DNA of 64,000 nt, taken from positions 248,001-312,000 of the forward strand of contig NZ_CP100462.1 of NCBI RefSeq assembly GCF_024228675.1, in the 5' to 3' direction. The translations under genes and the position numbers were made by a program. This document shows positions 43,487 to 51,679 of this stretch, one piece after another (position 1 is the stretch's first letter; the number at the start of each line of letters is the position of its first letter). The notes under the pieces were generated by a model, which saw nothing but the letters and a program-made list of their open reading frames with translations, searched no databases and had not been told where the DNA came from. Source of the DNA: Salinigranum marinum (GTDB lineage: Archaea; Halobacteriota; Halobacteria; Halobacteriales; Haloferacaceae).

Positions 43487-43785
43487 GGTCGCTCCAGGGG
43501 TGTGCGGTGGGGTCGCATGCCGACCAGTGCGCGGGTGTCGGCACTCGACCGAGCGCCTGCTCCCCGCGCCGCGCCGGTGGAGCACCCTATCTGGCGGTCG
43601 CTCACTCCCACTCGAACCCGGTGGAACGTAGGCACGGGACTGTCACTCGTCGTCGCGCCGAGTCCGACCCGTGCAATCATTAGATCTCTTCGTCCATGCC
43701 TGCTGTTCTCATGCTATGCGTATCAGAATTGTCCGTCCGTATTGAATTCATGCCTCATTATCTTCACAGATAACTACAACCCCGA

Positions 43786-46700
43786 TCACCGAGGGTCTCG
43801 CCCGGGTGGAGTGAAATCGAAGCGCACACCCCCGGACGCGCTCTCCGCGAGGCCGACCGACCAGCCGTGTGCGCCGGCGAGGTCGGTCACGATCGCCAGC
43901 CCGAACCCCGTGCCGTCGGGACTCGACGTGTAGCCGTACTCGAAGACCTCCTCACGTTTCTCCGGCGGGATCCCGGGACCGTCGTCTGCCACGTAGAACC
44001 CCGGTTGGTCCGTCAGTGGCCCGACGGTGACGCTCACGTCGTCGGGACCGTGTTCGACCGCGTTGCGAAAGAGGTTCTCGAACAGTTGCGTGAGCAGGCT
44101 CTCGTCGCCCTCGACCGTCGGGAGTCCTTCGTCGACGTGCACCGCCGCGTCCTTCGTCTCGACGTAGCTCCACGCGTCGCGAGCGACCGCACACAGCGCA
44201 CAGTCGGTCGGGTCCTCGATCTCGGTGCCCGCCTTCGACAGGGTCAGCAGGTCGTCGACGAGCGCCTCCATCCGATCGAGCGCCGACGCCGTCTTCTCGA
44301 AGTACGCGGGCTCTCCCATCTCTTCGGCGAGTTCAAGATAGCCGTTCGCGACGCCGAGTGGGTTTCGCAGGTCGTGGGAGACGATACTGGCGAACTTCTC
44401 GAGGCGATCGTTCTGTGCTTCGAGCGCCCGCTCGCGGTCACGGAGGAGTGCCGTCCCTTCCGCGCGGGACAGCGCACCGGACAGCGCTTCGGCGAGGAGT
44501 TCCAGGACGGTCGTGTCGATCTCGTCGAAGTCGGCTGCATCGAGTTCGGAGACACCGATCACGCCGTGGGTTCCGAGCGGGATGGTCAGTGGCGTCTCCC
44601 TCGCCGCTGGGTCAACCGTCCCGCCGTCCGGAGATGTCTGTTTCCGAGCTACCTCGCCGGTCGACGTGTTTCGCGCGAACGCCGAGAGCGGGCCGGCCTC
44701 GGCCGCTCGTTCGTACGTCGTCACCGCTCGGGTGGTCGCCTCGTCTTGGGACGTGTCGGTAGCCCGTTGTGCGGGACCCTGCAGCTGGATCCGGCAGAAG
44801 TCCACCCCGACGACGTCGATCGCTGCGTCGACACCGATCCGGGCTGCTTCGGCCGCATCCGATACATCGATCAGTTGACTCGTGTACTGCTGAAGCTGTT
44901 CCAGCTTTCGCCTGTGCTTCTCGAATGGGGTGATATCAGCAGCGATCCCCGCGAGCTGCACGACCCTTCCGTCAGTGTCCCGGATCGGGTAGACCTGCGA
45001 CCGAAGCCACCGCGTGCCGCGCTTGGGGTGCCGGACACGGAACTGCTGTACCTGTGGCCAGTCCGCATCCCCCGTCATTTGTCGCTCGATGTCTGTTTCC
45101 ATCGCCTCGACATCGTCCGGGTGAATCTTGTCGAGCCACGCTTCCGGGTTCCGGCGCAGTTCGTGTTCAGAGACGCCGTAGAGGTCCTCGGCGGCAGAGT
45201 TCACGAACAACACTTCCGAGTAGTCCGGCCGCACGAGAAAAAAGCCCTGATCGACGTTCTTGGTGAACGTCTCGAACTGCTGTCGCGCCCGTCGCAACTC
45301 TCGTTCCCGGCGTTTCTGCTCGGTGATGTCTTGCATCACACCCCGCAGCACGGTGTTCGAGTCGTTGTTCACTACCGGATTGCCCCACGCCCGAACGTCT
45401 CTGACGTCGCCATCGACCCGGACGACGCGGAGGTCGAGTTTGTACGGGTCTCCCGTTTCGAGCGCTTGTTCGACGGCAGCAGTGATCGTGTCCCTGTCGT
45501 CGGGGTGGTAGAACTCGATCCCGTCGGTCAGCGTCGGCTCATCGCTCGGCTCGACGCCGTGGATGCGTCGGACGCCGCTGGACCAGTAGAGGTCGTCCGC
45601 CGCCGGATCGTACTCCCAGATCCCGATGTCGGCGAGGTCCTGCACGCGCTCGAAGAGGAAGCTCTGTCGCTCGAGTTCGGTGCGCCGCGTTTCCCGCGTG
45701 AGTTCCGCACCGATCAGTTCGGCCATGAGTTCCACGAGCGTGCGTTCGAACTCGTCGAACGGCTTGTCGCGGGCGCTCGGGCTCGAGAAGTTGAGCGTCC
45801 CAAACCGTTTCCCGTCGACGGTGAGGGGCACGCCAACGTACGCCTCTAGCTCGAACTCTTGATACGCGGGGTGTGAGCTCTTGCCGGCGTCGATCGCGTC
45901 AACGAACGAGCTGACGGTGTCCGTCCTGATCACCTCGTCACAGTACGTCGTAGACAGGGCGAACCGGTCGCCGGGTTCGATCGGTGCGTCCGGCGCGTAC
46001 GCGCTGTCGACGGTGTACGTGTCGTCTTCGATCGCCGCGACCAGCCCGATGTCGAGGTCCAGCGTCTCACACCCGAGTTCGAGAAGCGACTCGACGCGCT
46101 CGTCGCTCGAGAGCGTCTCGTCGGCGACCACGGTCTGGACCTCTCGGAGCCGGTCGCGTTCGCGTTCGAGTTGCTGCTGGACCGCGTGTTGGTCAGTGAC
46201 GTCCCGTGCCACGACGAGCACGTCCTGGTCCTCGCCGTTCTCCAGGGGTGCCAGCCGAACGTCGTACCACCGTCGATCCAGTTGCGTGTCGAGACTGAGC
46301 CGGAGGTCAAAGTCATACAACCCGGTCGCACCGCCGTCGCCCTCAATCTCTCTGCGTGTCTCTTTGACCGCTTGAGTGAACTCCGTCGCGTCGGCGGCAG
46401 AAACCATCCCTTCGACGAGAGTACCGAGCGACTCATCTTCGACTCGCGCCGCGGTGCGCCGGCCCAAGGCTCTGGCGGCGGCGGTGTTCGCGAACCGCAC
46501 GGTGAGTGTGTCGTCGACGACGAACACCGCATCGTGCACGCTCTGGAGCACTGCCTCGTGTCGCTCGAGTTCCTGTTGTCGGTCTCGTTCACTGCTGATT
46601 TCTCGAGAAAAGACGGTGAGCCCGTCGGTGTCCGGGAAGGCGCGGGCACGTACCCAGGAGTCGAACGGCTTGCCGAGCCGTTTCTCGAACGAGACGGGGA

Positions 46701-47340
46701 ATCCGGTCTCCATCGCAGTCCGGTACTTCTCTTCAATATCCGTTCCGACGATCGCGGGGAACTCCTCCCAGAGCGTGTTCCCGACCACGGCGTCGGGGTC
46801 ACGACCGACGCGCTCGGCCATGGCCCTGTTCATGTACTCGATACGCCACTCCCTGTCGACCGCGTACACAGCGTCGGTTGTCCGTTCGATCGTCTGTCGA
46901 AATCGCGTTTCGAGTCGCCTCGTGTGCCGTCGTTCGCGCACGTCCCTGACCTGTGCCCGGAGACGATCGGCGAGAAGCGCCACCCCGTCGTCGGGCGTCT
47001 CATACGGGACGTAGCCGGAAACGCCCGCTCGGATGGCGCTTCGCGCCGTCTCGTCGCAACCGCTGTCGGTGAACAGCAGCACCGGAAGCGTCTCGTCGCG
47101 TTCTCTGATCGACGCGACGAGGTCGACGCCGGTCCGGTCCGGAAGTTCACTGGCAGTGACGACGCAGTCGACTCGCTCGGACGCGACCCGTTCGACGACG
47201 TCTTCGGCACGGCTCTCGGAGACGATATTGATGTCGCTGTCCCGTTCGAACTGGGACCGCAACGCCTCTTCGATCGCCGGCTCACCGCCCACGCACAGAA
47301 CCCGTGCCGGTGCGTCTCGTTCGTCGACCGGTCCACGCAT
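43786..47340 (-). CDS. Large multi-PAS/GAF sensor histidine kinase with a degenerate N-terminal receiver
   Basis: 1,184 residues from the ATG at 47340 (MRGPVDERDAPARVLCVGGE); a GTG 15 bp before is an alternative. Order: receiver-like domain 11-125; PAS (FRQTIERTTDAVYAVDREWR, about 140-245); PAS (LQSVHDAVFVVDDTLTVRFA); GAF (LESLLELGCETLDLDIGLVA); two further PAS/PAC (WEYDPAADDLYWSSGVRRIH; DQGFFLVRPDYSEVLFVNSA); a second GAF (RIGVDAAIDVVGVDFCRIQL); HisKA FASIVSHDLRNPLGVANGYL; HATPase FENLFRNAVEHGPDDVSVTV, DDGPGIPPEKREEVF. Receiver lacks the key residues (see findings). It probably senses redox, light or small ligands in the cytoplasm; no membrane helices. Confidence 0.92.
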   Translation of the reverse strand: MRGPVDERDAPARVLCVGGEPAIEEALRSQFERDSDINIVSESRAEDVVERVASERVDCVVTASELPDRTGVDLVASIRERDETLPVLLFTDSGCDETARSAIRAGVSGYVPYETPDDGVALLADRLRAQVRDVRERRHTRRLETRFRQTIERTTDAVYAVDREWRIEYMNRAMAERVGRDPDAVVGNTLWEEFPAIVGTDIEEKYRTAMETGFPVSFEKRLGKPFDSWVRARAFPDTDGLTVFSREISSERDRQQELERHEAVLQSVHDAVFVVDDTLTVRFANTAAARALGRRTAARVEDESLGTLVEGMVSAADATEFTQAVKETRREIEGDGGATGLYDFDLRLSLDTQLDRRWYDVRLAPLENGEDQDVLVVARDVTDQHAVQQQLERERDRLREVQTVVADETLSSDERVESLLELGCETLDLDIGLVAAIEDDTYTVDSAYAPDAPIEPGDRFALSTTYCDEVIRTDTVSSFVDAIDAGKSSHPAYQEFELEAYVGVPLTVDGKRFGTLNFSSPSARDKPFDEFERTLVELMAELIGAELTRETRRTELERQSFLFERVQDLADIGIWEYDPAADDLYWSSGVRRIHGVEPSDEPTLTDGIEFYHPDDRDTITAAVEQALETGDPYKLDLRVVRVDGDVRDVRAWGNPVVNNDSNTVLRGVMQDITEQKRRERELRRARQQFETFTKNVDQGFFLVRPDYSEVLFVNSAAEDLYGVSEHELRRNPEAWLDKIHPDDVEAMETDIERQMTGDADWPQVQQFRVRHPKRGTRWLRSQVYPIRDTDGRVVQLAGIAADITPFEKHRRKLEQLQQYTSQLIDVSDAAEAARIGVDAAIDVVGVDFCRIQLQGPAQRATDTSQDEATTRAVTTYERAAEAGPLSAFARNTSTGEVARKQTSPDGGTVDPAARETPLTIPLGTHGVIGVSELDAADFDEIDTTVLELLAEALSGALSRAEGTALLRDRERALEAQNDRLEKFASIVSHDLRNPLGVANGYLELAEEMGEPAYFEKTASALDRMEALVDDLLTLSKAGTEIEDPTDCALCAVARDAWSYVETKDAAVHVDEGLPTVEGDESLLTQLFENLFRNAVEHGPDDVSVTVGPLTDQPGFYVADDGPGIPPEKREEVFEYGYTSSPDGTGFGLAIVTDLAGAHGWSVGLAESASGGVRFDFTPPGRDPR

Positions 47341-47467
47341 ATCACCAGACTCCACGCAAAATCAGAAAATAAGCGTTTCCTGATATATTCAGAAGTGATA
47401 GCCATACCGTCGAATAACCGATACATACGGCTGGGCGTGACCTCCCGTCGGTGAGCCAGAGAACTCG

Positions 47468-47845
47468 TCACGTCCCGCGCTCCGGGTCGGCGGGAACGCG
47501 GCGACCGACGCGCGGAACCACCGTGAGGCGTGGCTCGCGACCGTCGAGTGTTCGCTGGCCGGGATTCGGCGAGGCGAACAGCGACTCCTGCTCACCAATA
47601 TCCACCTTGCCGTCACTCGTCTGCGGCCGATCGTCGATGAAGCTCTCGCTCGTGGGCATATCAAGTCGAGTCGATCGCTGATGGCCCACCTCGATGCTGT
47701 GATCGGTGAGCGTGGTCTCGACCGCACCCGTCTCGACCTCCAGTCCCCCCGTCCCGAAGACTGCCTGACGATGGACCGAGAGACCGAGTCGTGAATGGTC
47801 GTCTGCCGGTTCGTGATCGGACGGCCGTGAATCGTCGGTGGGCAT
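47468..47845 (-). CDS. Hypothetical protein linked to the AAA+/metallopeptidase cassette
   Basis: 125 residues from the ATG at 47845 (MPTDDSRPSDHEPADDHSRL). Middle part LEVETGAVETTLTDHSIEVG, RSTRLDMPTSESFIDDRPQT, then DGKVDIGEQESLFASPNPGQ and a basic tail (RTLDGREPRLTVVPRVGRR). It looks unstructured and rich in Thr/Asp with short conserved-looking blocks. I do not recognise it. It lies downstream of the METSRE gene on the same strand, separated by about 130 bp. Confidence 0.55.
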   Translation of the reverse strand: MPTDDSRPSDHEPADDHSRLGLSVHRQAVFGTGGLEVETGAVETTLTDHSIEVGHQRSTRLDMPTSESFIDDRPQTSDGKVDIGEQESLFASPNPGQRTLDGREPRLTVVPRVGRRVPADPERGT

Positions 47846-47972
47846 GAGGTCCCGAGGAAACTGGCGTTGCAGAACCGCCAGCTCCCTCGCCCCATTCGAG
47901 GCGGTAAATTTCGTCTGCCAGCAGTGACCTCCTGGAGTCGTTCTCCCATTTCGACTCGCCCTAGGCTGGCGG

Positions 47973-48467
47973 TCACAGGTCGGTCCTCGCGAACGCGCCT
48001 CCTCGGGGACCGTCTCCCTTGATGTACTGTCCCTCGAGGTGAACCTCCAGCGCGTCCGGTCGTCCACCGGTGAACTGCCCGGTCACGGTGTAGGGGGTGA
48101 GCCACGGCCCTCGTGCTTCGTCGTTGTCGTTCGTTCGGCACGCGTCGTTGGGAGCGGCTTCGACGTACACCTCGGCCGTTCGGTCGTCGACGAGGACGTG
48201 AGCGAGCGCGAATCCATCACAGTCCCACTCGAGGTGGCCTCGCCCGTCGACGGTGAATCGGTCGTCGGCGACGGTAATCGAGAGTTCGTCGGGCTCTGTC
48301 CCGAGGAAATCTCGAGTCCGGTCCGTCCCCACCGTGAGGGTCACCTCAGTCAATCCCAGTCCGTCAGCAGGATCGTCGACCCAGGGATGATCGTTGGTCG
48401 GGGGGCTGTCGACGGGGCCGTCGATAACGTCGACGCTGCGTTCCGACGGCTCTCGGCTGGTCTCCAT
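47973..48467 (-). CDS. Hypothetical protein overlapping the end of the metallopeptidase gene
   Basis: 164 residues from the ATG at 48467 (METSREPSERSVDVIDGPVD). A compact beta-rich domain follows (LTEVTLTVGTDRTRDFLGTE, ITVADDRFTVDGRGHLEWDC, FALAHVLVDDRTAEVYVEAA). Its frame overlaps the last 104 bp of the metallopeptidase gene. Either it is a separate gene with a long overlap, or a frameshift has detached the C-terminal domain of that protein; I cannot decide. The overlapped part of the metallopeptidase frame is low-complexity (RRRYRRPRRQPP), which favours a frameshift. Confidence 0.5.
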   Translation of the reverse strand: METSREPSERSVDVIDGPVDSPPTNDHPWVDDPADGLGLTEVTLTVGTDRTRDFLGTEPDELSITVADDRFTVDGRGHLEWDCDGFALAHVLVDDRTAEVYVEAAPNDACRTNDNDEARGPWLTPYTVTGQFTGGRPDALEVHLEGQYIKGDGPRGGAFARTDL

Positions 48468-49671
48468 CGCTGCCTGCCGTTGGCGATGAATCGACAGGGT
48501 TCGGGCCGGAGGTATCGGCAGTGTGGGCGTTCGGATCTTCGAGGACAGGTGTCTCGTCGAGGTCTTCGTCGAGCCGATCCGGGGTGATTGCGGGCTGATC
48601 GAGGGCGTCCTGGAACGGATCATCCGTTGCGCTCCGTTCGAACTGCGCGCGCTCGTCGCTCCTTACGTCAGTCCTCTCGTCGCTCGCTCGATCAGTTTGA
48701 GTTTCAGGACCAGCTGCTTCCGAGCCGTCCGAGTCCGGCGATAAGACGGAGTCCGCAGCAGTCTCTTGATTATCGCCCTCTGTTGGCGACTCGGAGGGTG
48801 CTTCGGAACGGTCCTCGAGGAGCGGGAGGGTCGCCGACTGCCAGGTCTCGCCGACGAGCCGAGCTCGCCGTACAGATGCGGTCTTGTCGTGGCTGTGGGT
48901 GACGTCGTCGCGTTCGGCGCTCCGGATCGCGAGGGCATTCCTTGCCAACCTCTGGAGCGCTTCCTGAACAGTATCGAAGCCCGTGGCATCCGCCTCCGAC
49001 GCGAAGACGATCCGCTTGTCGTCTTCATCGAGGAGTACCTCCGTGATGCCCGTTGGATAGATCGACCATTCGTAGAGCGCGCTCGTCACGGCGTCCCAGA
49101 AGGAGAACCGAACCCGCTCTCCGTCGGGAATGTCATCGGGAACTTGCGAATGGATCCGGCGGGTGAGTTCGAGGCGAATCTCGGCGTTGTCACTGAAGTT
49201 CGCTCCTTCAACGGCTTCCTGTTCGATGGCTCCATCCTCGATGATGTTGACGAGATCGTGGACCTGCTGGCGATAGTCGGGATCGATCTCGGTTTCGAGG
49301 AGTTCTGCGATGGGGCCGATAGCCGTCTTGAGGATATGGAGCAGTTCGTGAAAGGCGAGCCCGAACTGGTGGGCGTGGTCGGCCGTCAGTTGATCGTTCA
49401 CCGGGATCCTGTCTAGCGGCGCCGGTTCGGTCGTCACGAGAACGAGGAACTCGGCGTCGACGTTCTCGAGGAGCTGTTCGGCCTGCTGCCGCTCGAATTC
49501 AGTTGCATCGCTGGCCACGAGCGCATCGGGATTGGCAGGAAGGACCGCAGCGGTTTCGACAGCTGGCGTGAGAACGACCTCGACATCGATTCCCGGTGGC
49601 AGATGACCACGAATGAATGCACAGTCGCTCTGTTCGTCCAGATGACGTCCGCACTTGAGCAGCCACGTCAT
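48364..49671 (-). CDS. HELLH metallopeptidase-like protein with acidic linker (CobT/VWA-partner type)
   Basis: 435 residues. Zinc site candidate HELLH at 108-112, preceded by HAHQFGLAFHEL, with the next acidic ligand candidates in DLVNIIEDGAIEQEAVEG (about 139-156). Predicted helical domain to about 270 (RLARNALAIRSAERDDVTHS), then an acidic Ser/Asp/Glu-rich linker (SEAPSESPTEGDNQETAADS). The final 40 residues are an Arg-rich run that looks out of frame. In the same cassette is an AAA+ MoxR-like gene, a pairing seen in MoxR-VWA systems; no VWA domain is found here. Starts at the ATG 49671, MTWLLKCGRHLDEQSD. Confidence 0.75.
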   Translation of the reverse strand: MTWLLKCGRHLDEQSDCAFIRGHLPPGIDVEVVLTPAVETAAVLPANPDALVASDATEFERQQAEQLLENVDAEFLVLVTTEPAPLDRIPVNDQLTADHAHQFGLAFHELLHILKTAIGPIAELLETEIDPDYRQQVHDLVNIIEDGAIEQEAVEGANFSDNAEIRLELTRRIHSQVPDDIPDGERVRFSFWDAVTSALYEWSIYPTGITEVLLDEDDKRIVFASEADATGFDTVQEALQRLARNALAIRSAERDDVTHSHDKTASVRRARLVGETWQSATLPLLEDRSEAPSESPTEGDNQETAADSVLSPDSDGSEAAGPETQTDRASDERTDVRSDERAQFERSATDDPFQDALDQPAITPDRLDEDLDETPVLEDPNAHTADTSGPNPVDSSPTAGSDGDQPRAVGTQRRRYRRPRRQPPDQRSSLGRRSC

Positions 49672-50095
49672 GGGCGAATTTCTGTGCTGTAGCTCCGATG
49701 GATGAAGTGGTGTCGAACGTGGTGATACACGAGAAGGCTACGCGCTTCTCGTTCATTTCCGAGTGATAAACTCCTCCGAAGAACGTAGCTCTCACCAAAC
49801 CGAGCGAAATTATATCAGTCATGTATTATAACGGCCCGTGCAAGATGGAAGGCGCGTATCTCGCACGCCAGTTCTAGCAGCGTTCAGATAGGTTAGCCAG
49901 ACCGTGCAAGATACAGCGCACCAATCTGGTGCTGAACTCCATAATATCTCATAGCAGATGGAATTCTACCACCGGAAACCGAACTTATCAGTTGACGATT
50001 TGGTTGCAAGCGACTTCGCACGAGACCGTCCTGAATCACCCCTCCGACAACGCAGATAACTCGGACCGATCCCACCGCGCAACTCCGTACTCCAC
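49672..50095. other. Intergenic region with a dispersed short repeat
   Basis: About 420 bp between the metallopeptidase and the CNNM gene. It contains CCGTGCAAGATACAG (49902-49916) and a partial copy CCCGTGCAAGATGGA (49835-49849). No gene was recognised; short frames on both strands have no family character. It may hold the metallopeptidase promoter and IS or MITE debris. Confidence 0.4.
49902..49916 (+). repeat. CCGTGCAAGATACAG, inverted partner at 51599-51613
   Basis: The 15-mer CCGTGCAAGATACAG appears here and in reverse complement at 51599-51613, bracketing the CNNM gene at 50096-51430. A third degenerate copy (CGTGCAAGGTACAGAG) is at 38640-38655 in reverse. Confidence 0.55.
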
Positions 50096-51430
50096 TCAAT
50101 CCTCCACTGATTCATCCCTTTCGTGGACCCAGACCGTCGAAATTCGGGTCCCATCAACGGCTGTGACCTCAAGGATGTAGCCCGCGACCTCGACGTGATC
50201 GCCACGTTGTGGCGCACGGTTGAGTTTTTCGAGTACCAGTCCACCAATTGTTTCGACCTCTTCACTTACGAATTTTGCTTCAAACGTGTCGTTGACCTTC
50301 GACAATGGGACGCCACCGTCAACGTCGTACCCATCATCGTCACGTCGGCGAATCGAGTGCTCGCGTTCGTCCACATCAAACTCATCTCGGAGGTCTCCGA
50401 CGAGTGCCTCGACGACGTCTTCGACAGTCGCAATCCCCTCGAACGTTCCCCACTCGTCGATGACTGCGGCCATTTGCTGTTGATCATCTCTGAACTGTCT
50501 CAGTAGGTCGTCCAGTGCCATCGTCTCGGGAGCGATGACAATATCACGGGCGATGTCGCTTACTAACTCAGCATCTCCATCCTCCACCTCCGCCCGTAGC
50601 ACGTCCTTGAGGTCAACGAATCCGATCACTTGGTCGCCATCGTCGGCATCGAGAACTGGATAGCGCGTATGACCCGCCTCGAGGATGATTGACTGGAGGT
50701 CAGAAAGCGAGGTATCAGCTGGAACGCTCACCACATCCGGTCGTGGAACCATTACCTCCCGCACCACGATGTCGTCGAGATCAAACACCCGCTCAATCAT
50801 CGTCACTTCCGCAACGTCGATATCTCCTTCCTCGCCAGATCGAGTCAGTACTCGAAGGAGCTCCCGCTCGCCGAGCGTTTCATCCGTTTCAGAAGCGGGT
50901 GGCACGCCGAGTGCTCGCGTGAATGCATTGGCAGCTCCATTGAAGACGACGATGCCCGGATAGAGAATGTAATAGAAGATCTTCATTGGTGGGGCGAGGA
51001 ACAGAGAGAGCCGCTCGGTTTGGGCGATTGCGAGTGTCTTCGGCGCGAGTTCACCGAAGACGACGTGGAGGAACGTGATGAAACTAAAGCCGATTGCAAA
51101 GGCGACGAGGTGGATGAGACCGCCAGGGAGAATCGGTGCCAGCACGGGTTCGATGAGCGACGCCACAGCTGGTTCGCCGACCCACCCTAACCCAAGAGAG
51201 GCGATGGTGATACCGAGTTGCGTCGTCGCAAGATAGTCATCGAGATTCACCATCACTTCTTGGAGTGTCCCCGCGCCGGGGCGTCCTTCCTCAGCAAGTT
51301 GTTCGACCGATGTCCCTCGTATCCGTACAAAGGCGAACTCTGCAGCGACAAAAAAGCCGTTGAGTACCACAAGAGCCAACGCTATGACGACCTGCGCCAG
51401 CGAGAGCACGACGTTTACCATCGGTGGCAT
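50096..51430 (-). CDS. CNNM/CorC-type (DUF21-CBS-CorC_HlyC) membrane transporter
   Basis: 444 residues. DUF21 domain about 1-195 with four hydrophobic segments (VIALALVVLNGFFVAAEFAF; FSFITFLHVVFGELAPKTLA; MKIFYYILYPGIVVFNGAAN). CBS pair about 215-345 (MVPRPDVVSVPADTSLSDLQ, QQQMAAVIDEWGTFEGIATV). C-terminal CorC_HlyC domain (VDGGVPLSKVNDTFEAKFVS) about 360-435. Family members act in Mg2+ or Co2+ efflux/homeostasis with ATP bound by the CBS pair. It interrupts the AAA+/metallopeptidase cassette on the same strand and is bracketed by short inverted repeats. Confidence 0.92.
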   Translation of the reverse strand: MPPMVNVVLSLAQVVIALALVVLNGFFVAAEFAFVRIRGTSVEQLAEEGRPGAGTLQEVMVNLDDYLATTQLGITIASLGLGWVGEPAVASLIEPVLAPILPGGLIHLVAFAIGFSFITFLHVVFGELAPKTLAIAQTERLSLFLAPPMKIFYYILYPGIVVFNGAANAFTRALGVPPASETDETLGERELLRVLTRSGEEGDIDVAEVTMIERVFDLDDIVVREVMVPRPDVVSVPADTSLSDLQSIILEAGHTRYPVLDADDGDQVIGFVDLKDVLRAEVEDGDAELVSDIARDIVIAPETMALDDLLRQFRDDQQQMAAVIDEWGTFEGIATVEDVVEALVGDLRDEFDVDEREHSIRRRDDDGYDVDGGVPLSKVNDTFEAKFVSEEVETIGGLVLEKLNRAPQRGDHVEVAGYILEVTAVDGTRISTVWVHERDESVED

Positions 51431-51679
51431 TGGAAGCTACGGCTGCTTGATTGTTGGGTGTCCAGATTTCGGAATCTCGTTTCATTACTCAAAATGGTTA
51501 AATAATTTCAAACCAATATGTATTATTGTACCTATCGAACCCGTGTTGTAGATTTCCTGACAAAGGCTGTTCTGTGGAACATCTGCTGAATATACGCTCT
51601 GTATCTTGCACGGCAGTCCGTGACAATATTAGTAGGCTGATAGTTGGTTTGCCAGGTTAGGCAAGAGCCTCGGAAACAA

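Noticed and set aside
43867-45849. 660-codon plus-strand open frame opposite the large sensor kinase (and a 427-codon one at 46171-47454)
   Set aside because: Both are antisense shadows of the GC-rich kinase gene: Arg/Val/Leu-rich translations without family motifs, while the minus strand gives clear PAS, GAF, HisKA and HATPase domains.
50123-50506. 127-codon plus-strand frame opposite the CNNM gene
   Set aside because: Antisense shadow; the minus strand encodes DUF21, CBS and CorC_HlyC domains throughout.
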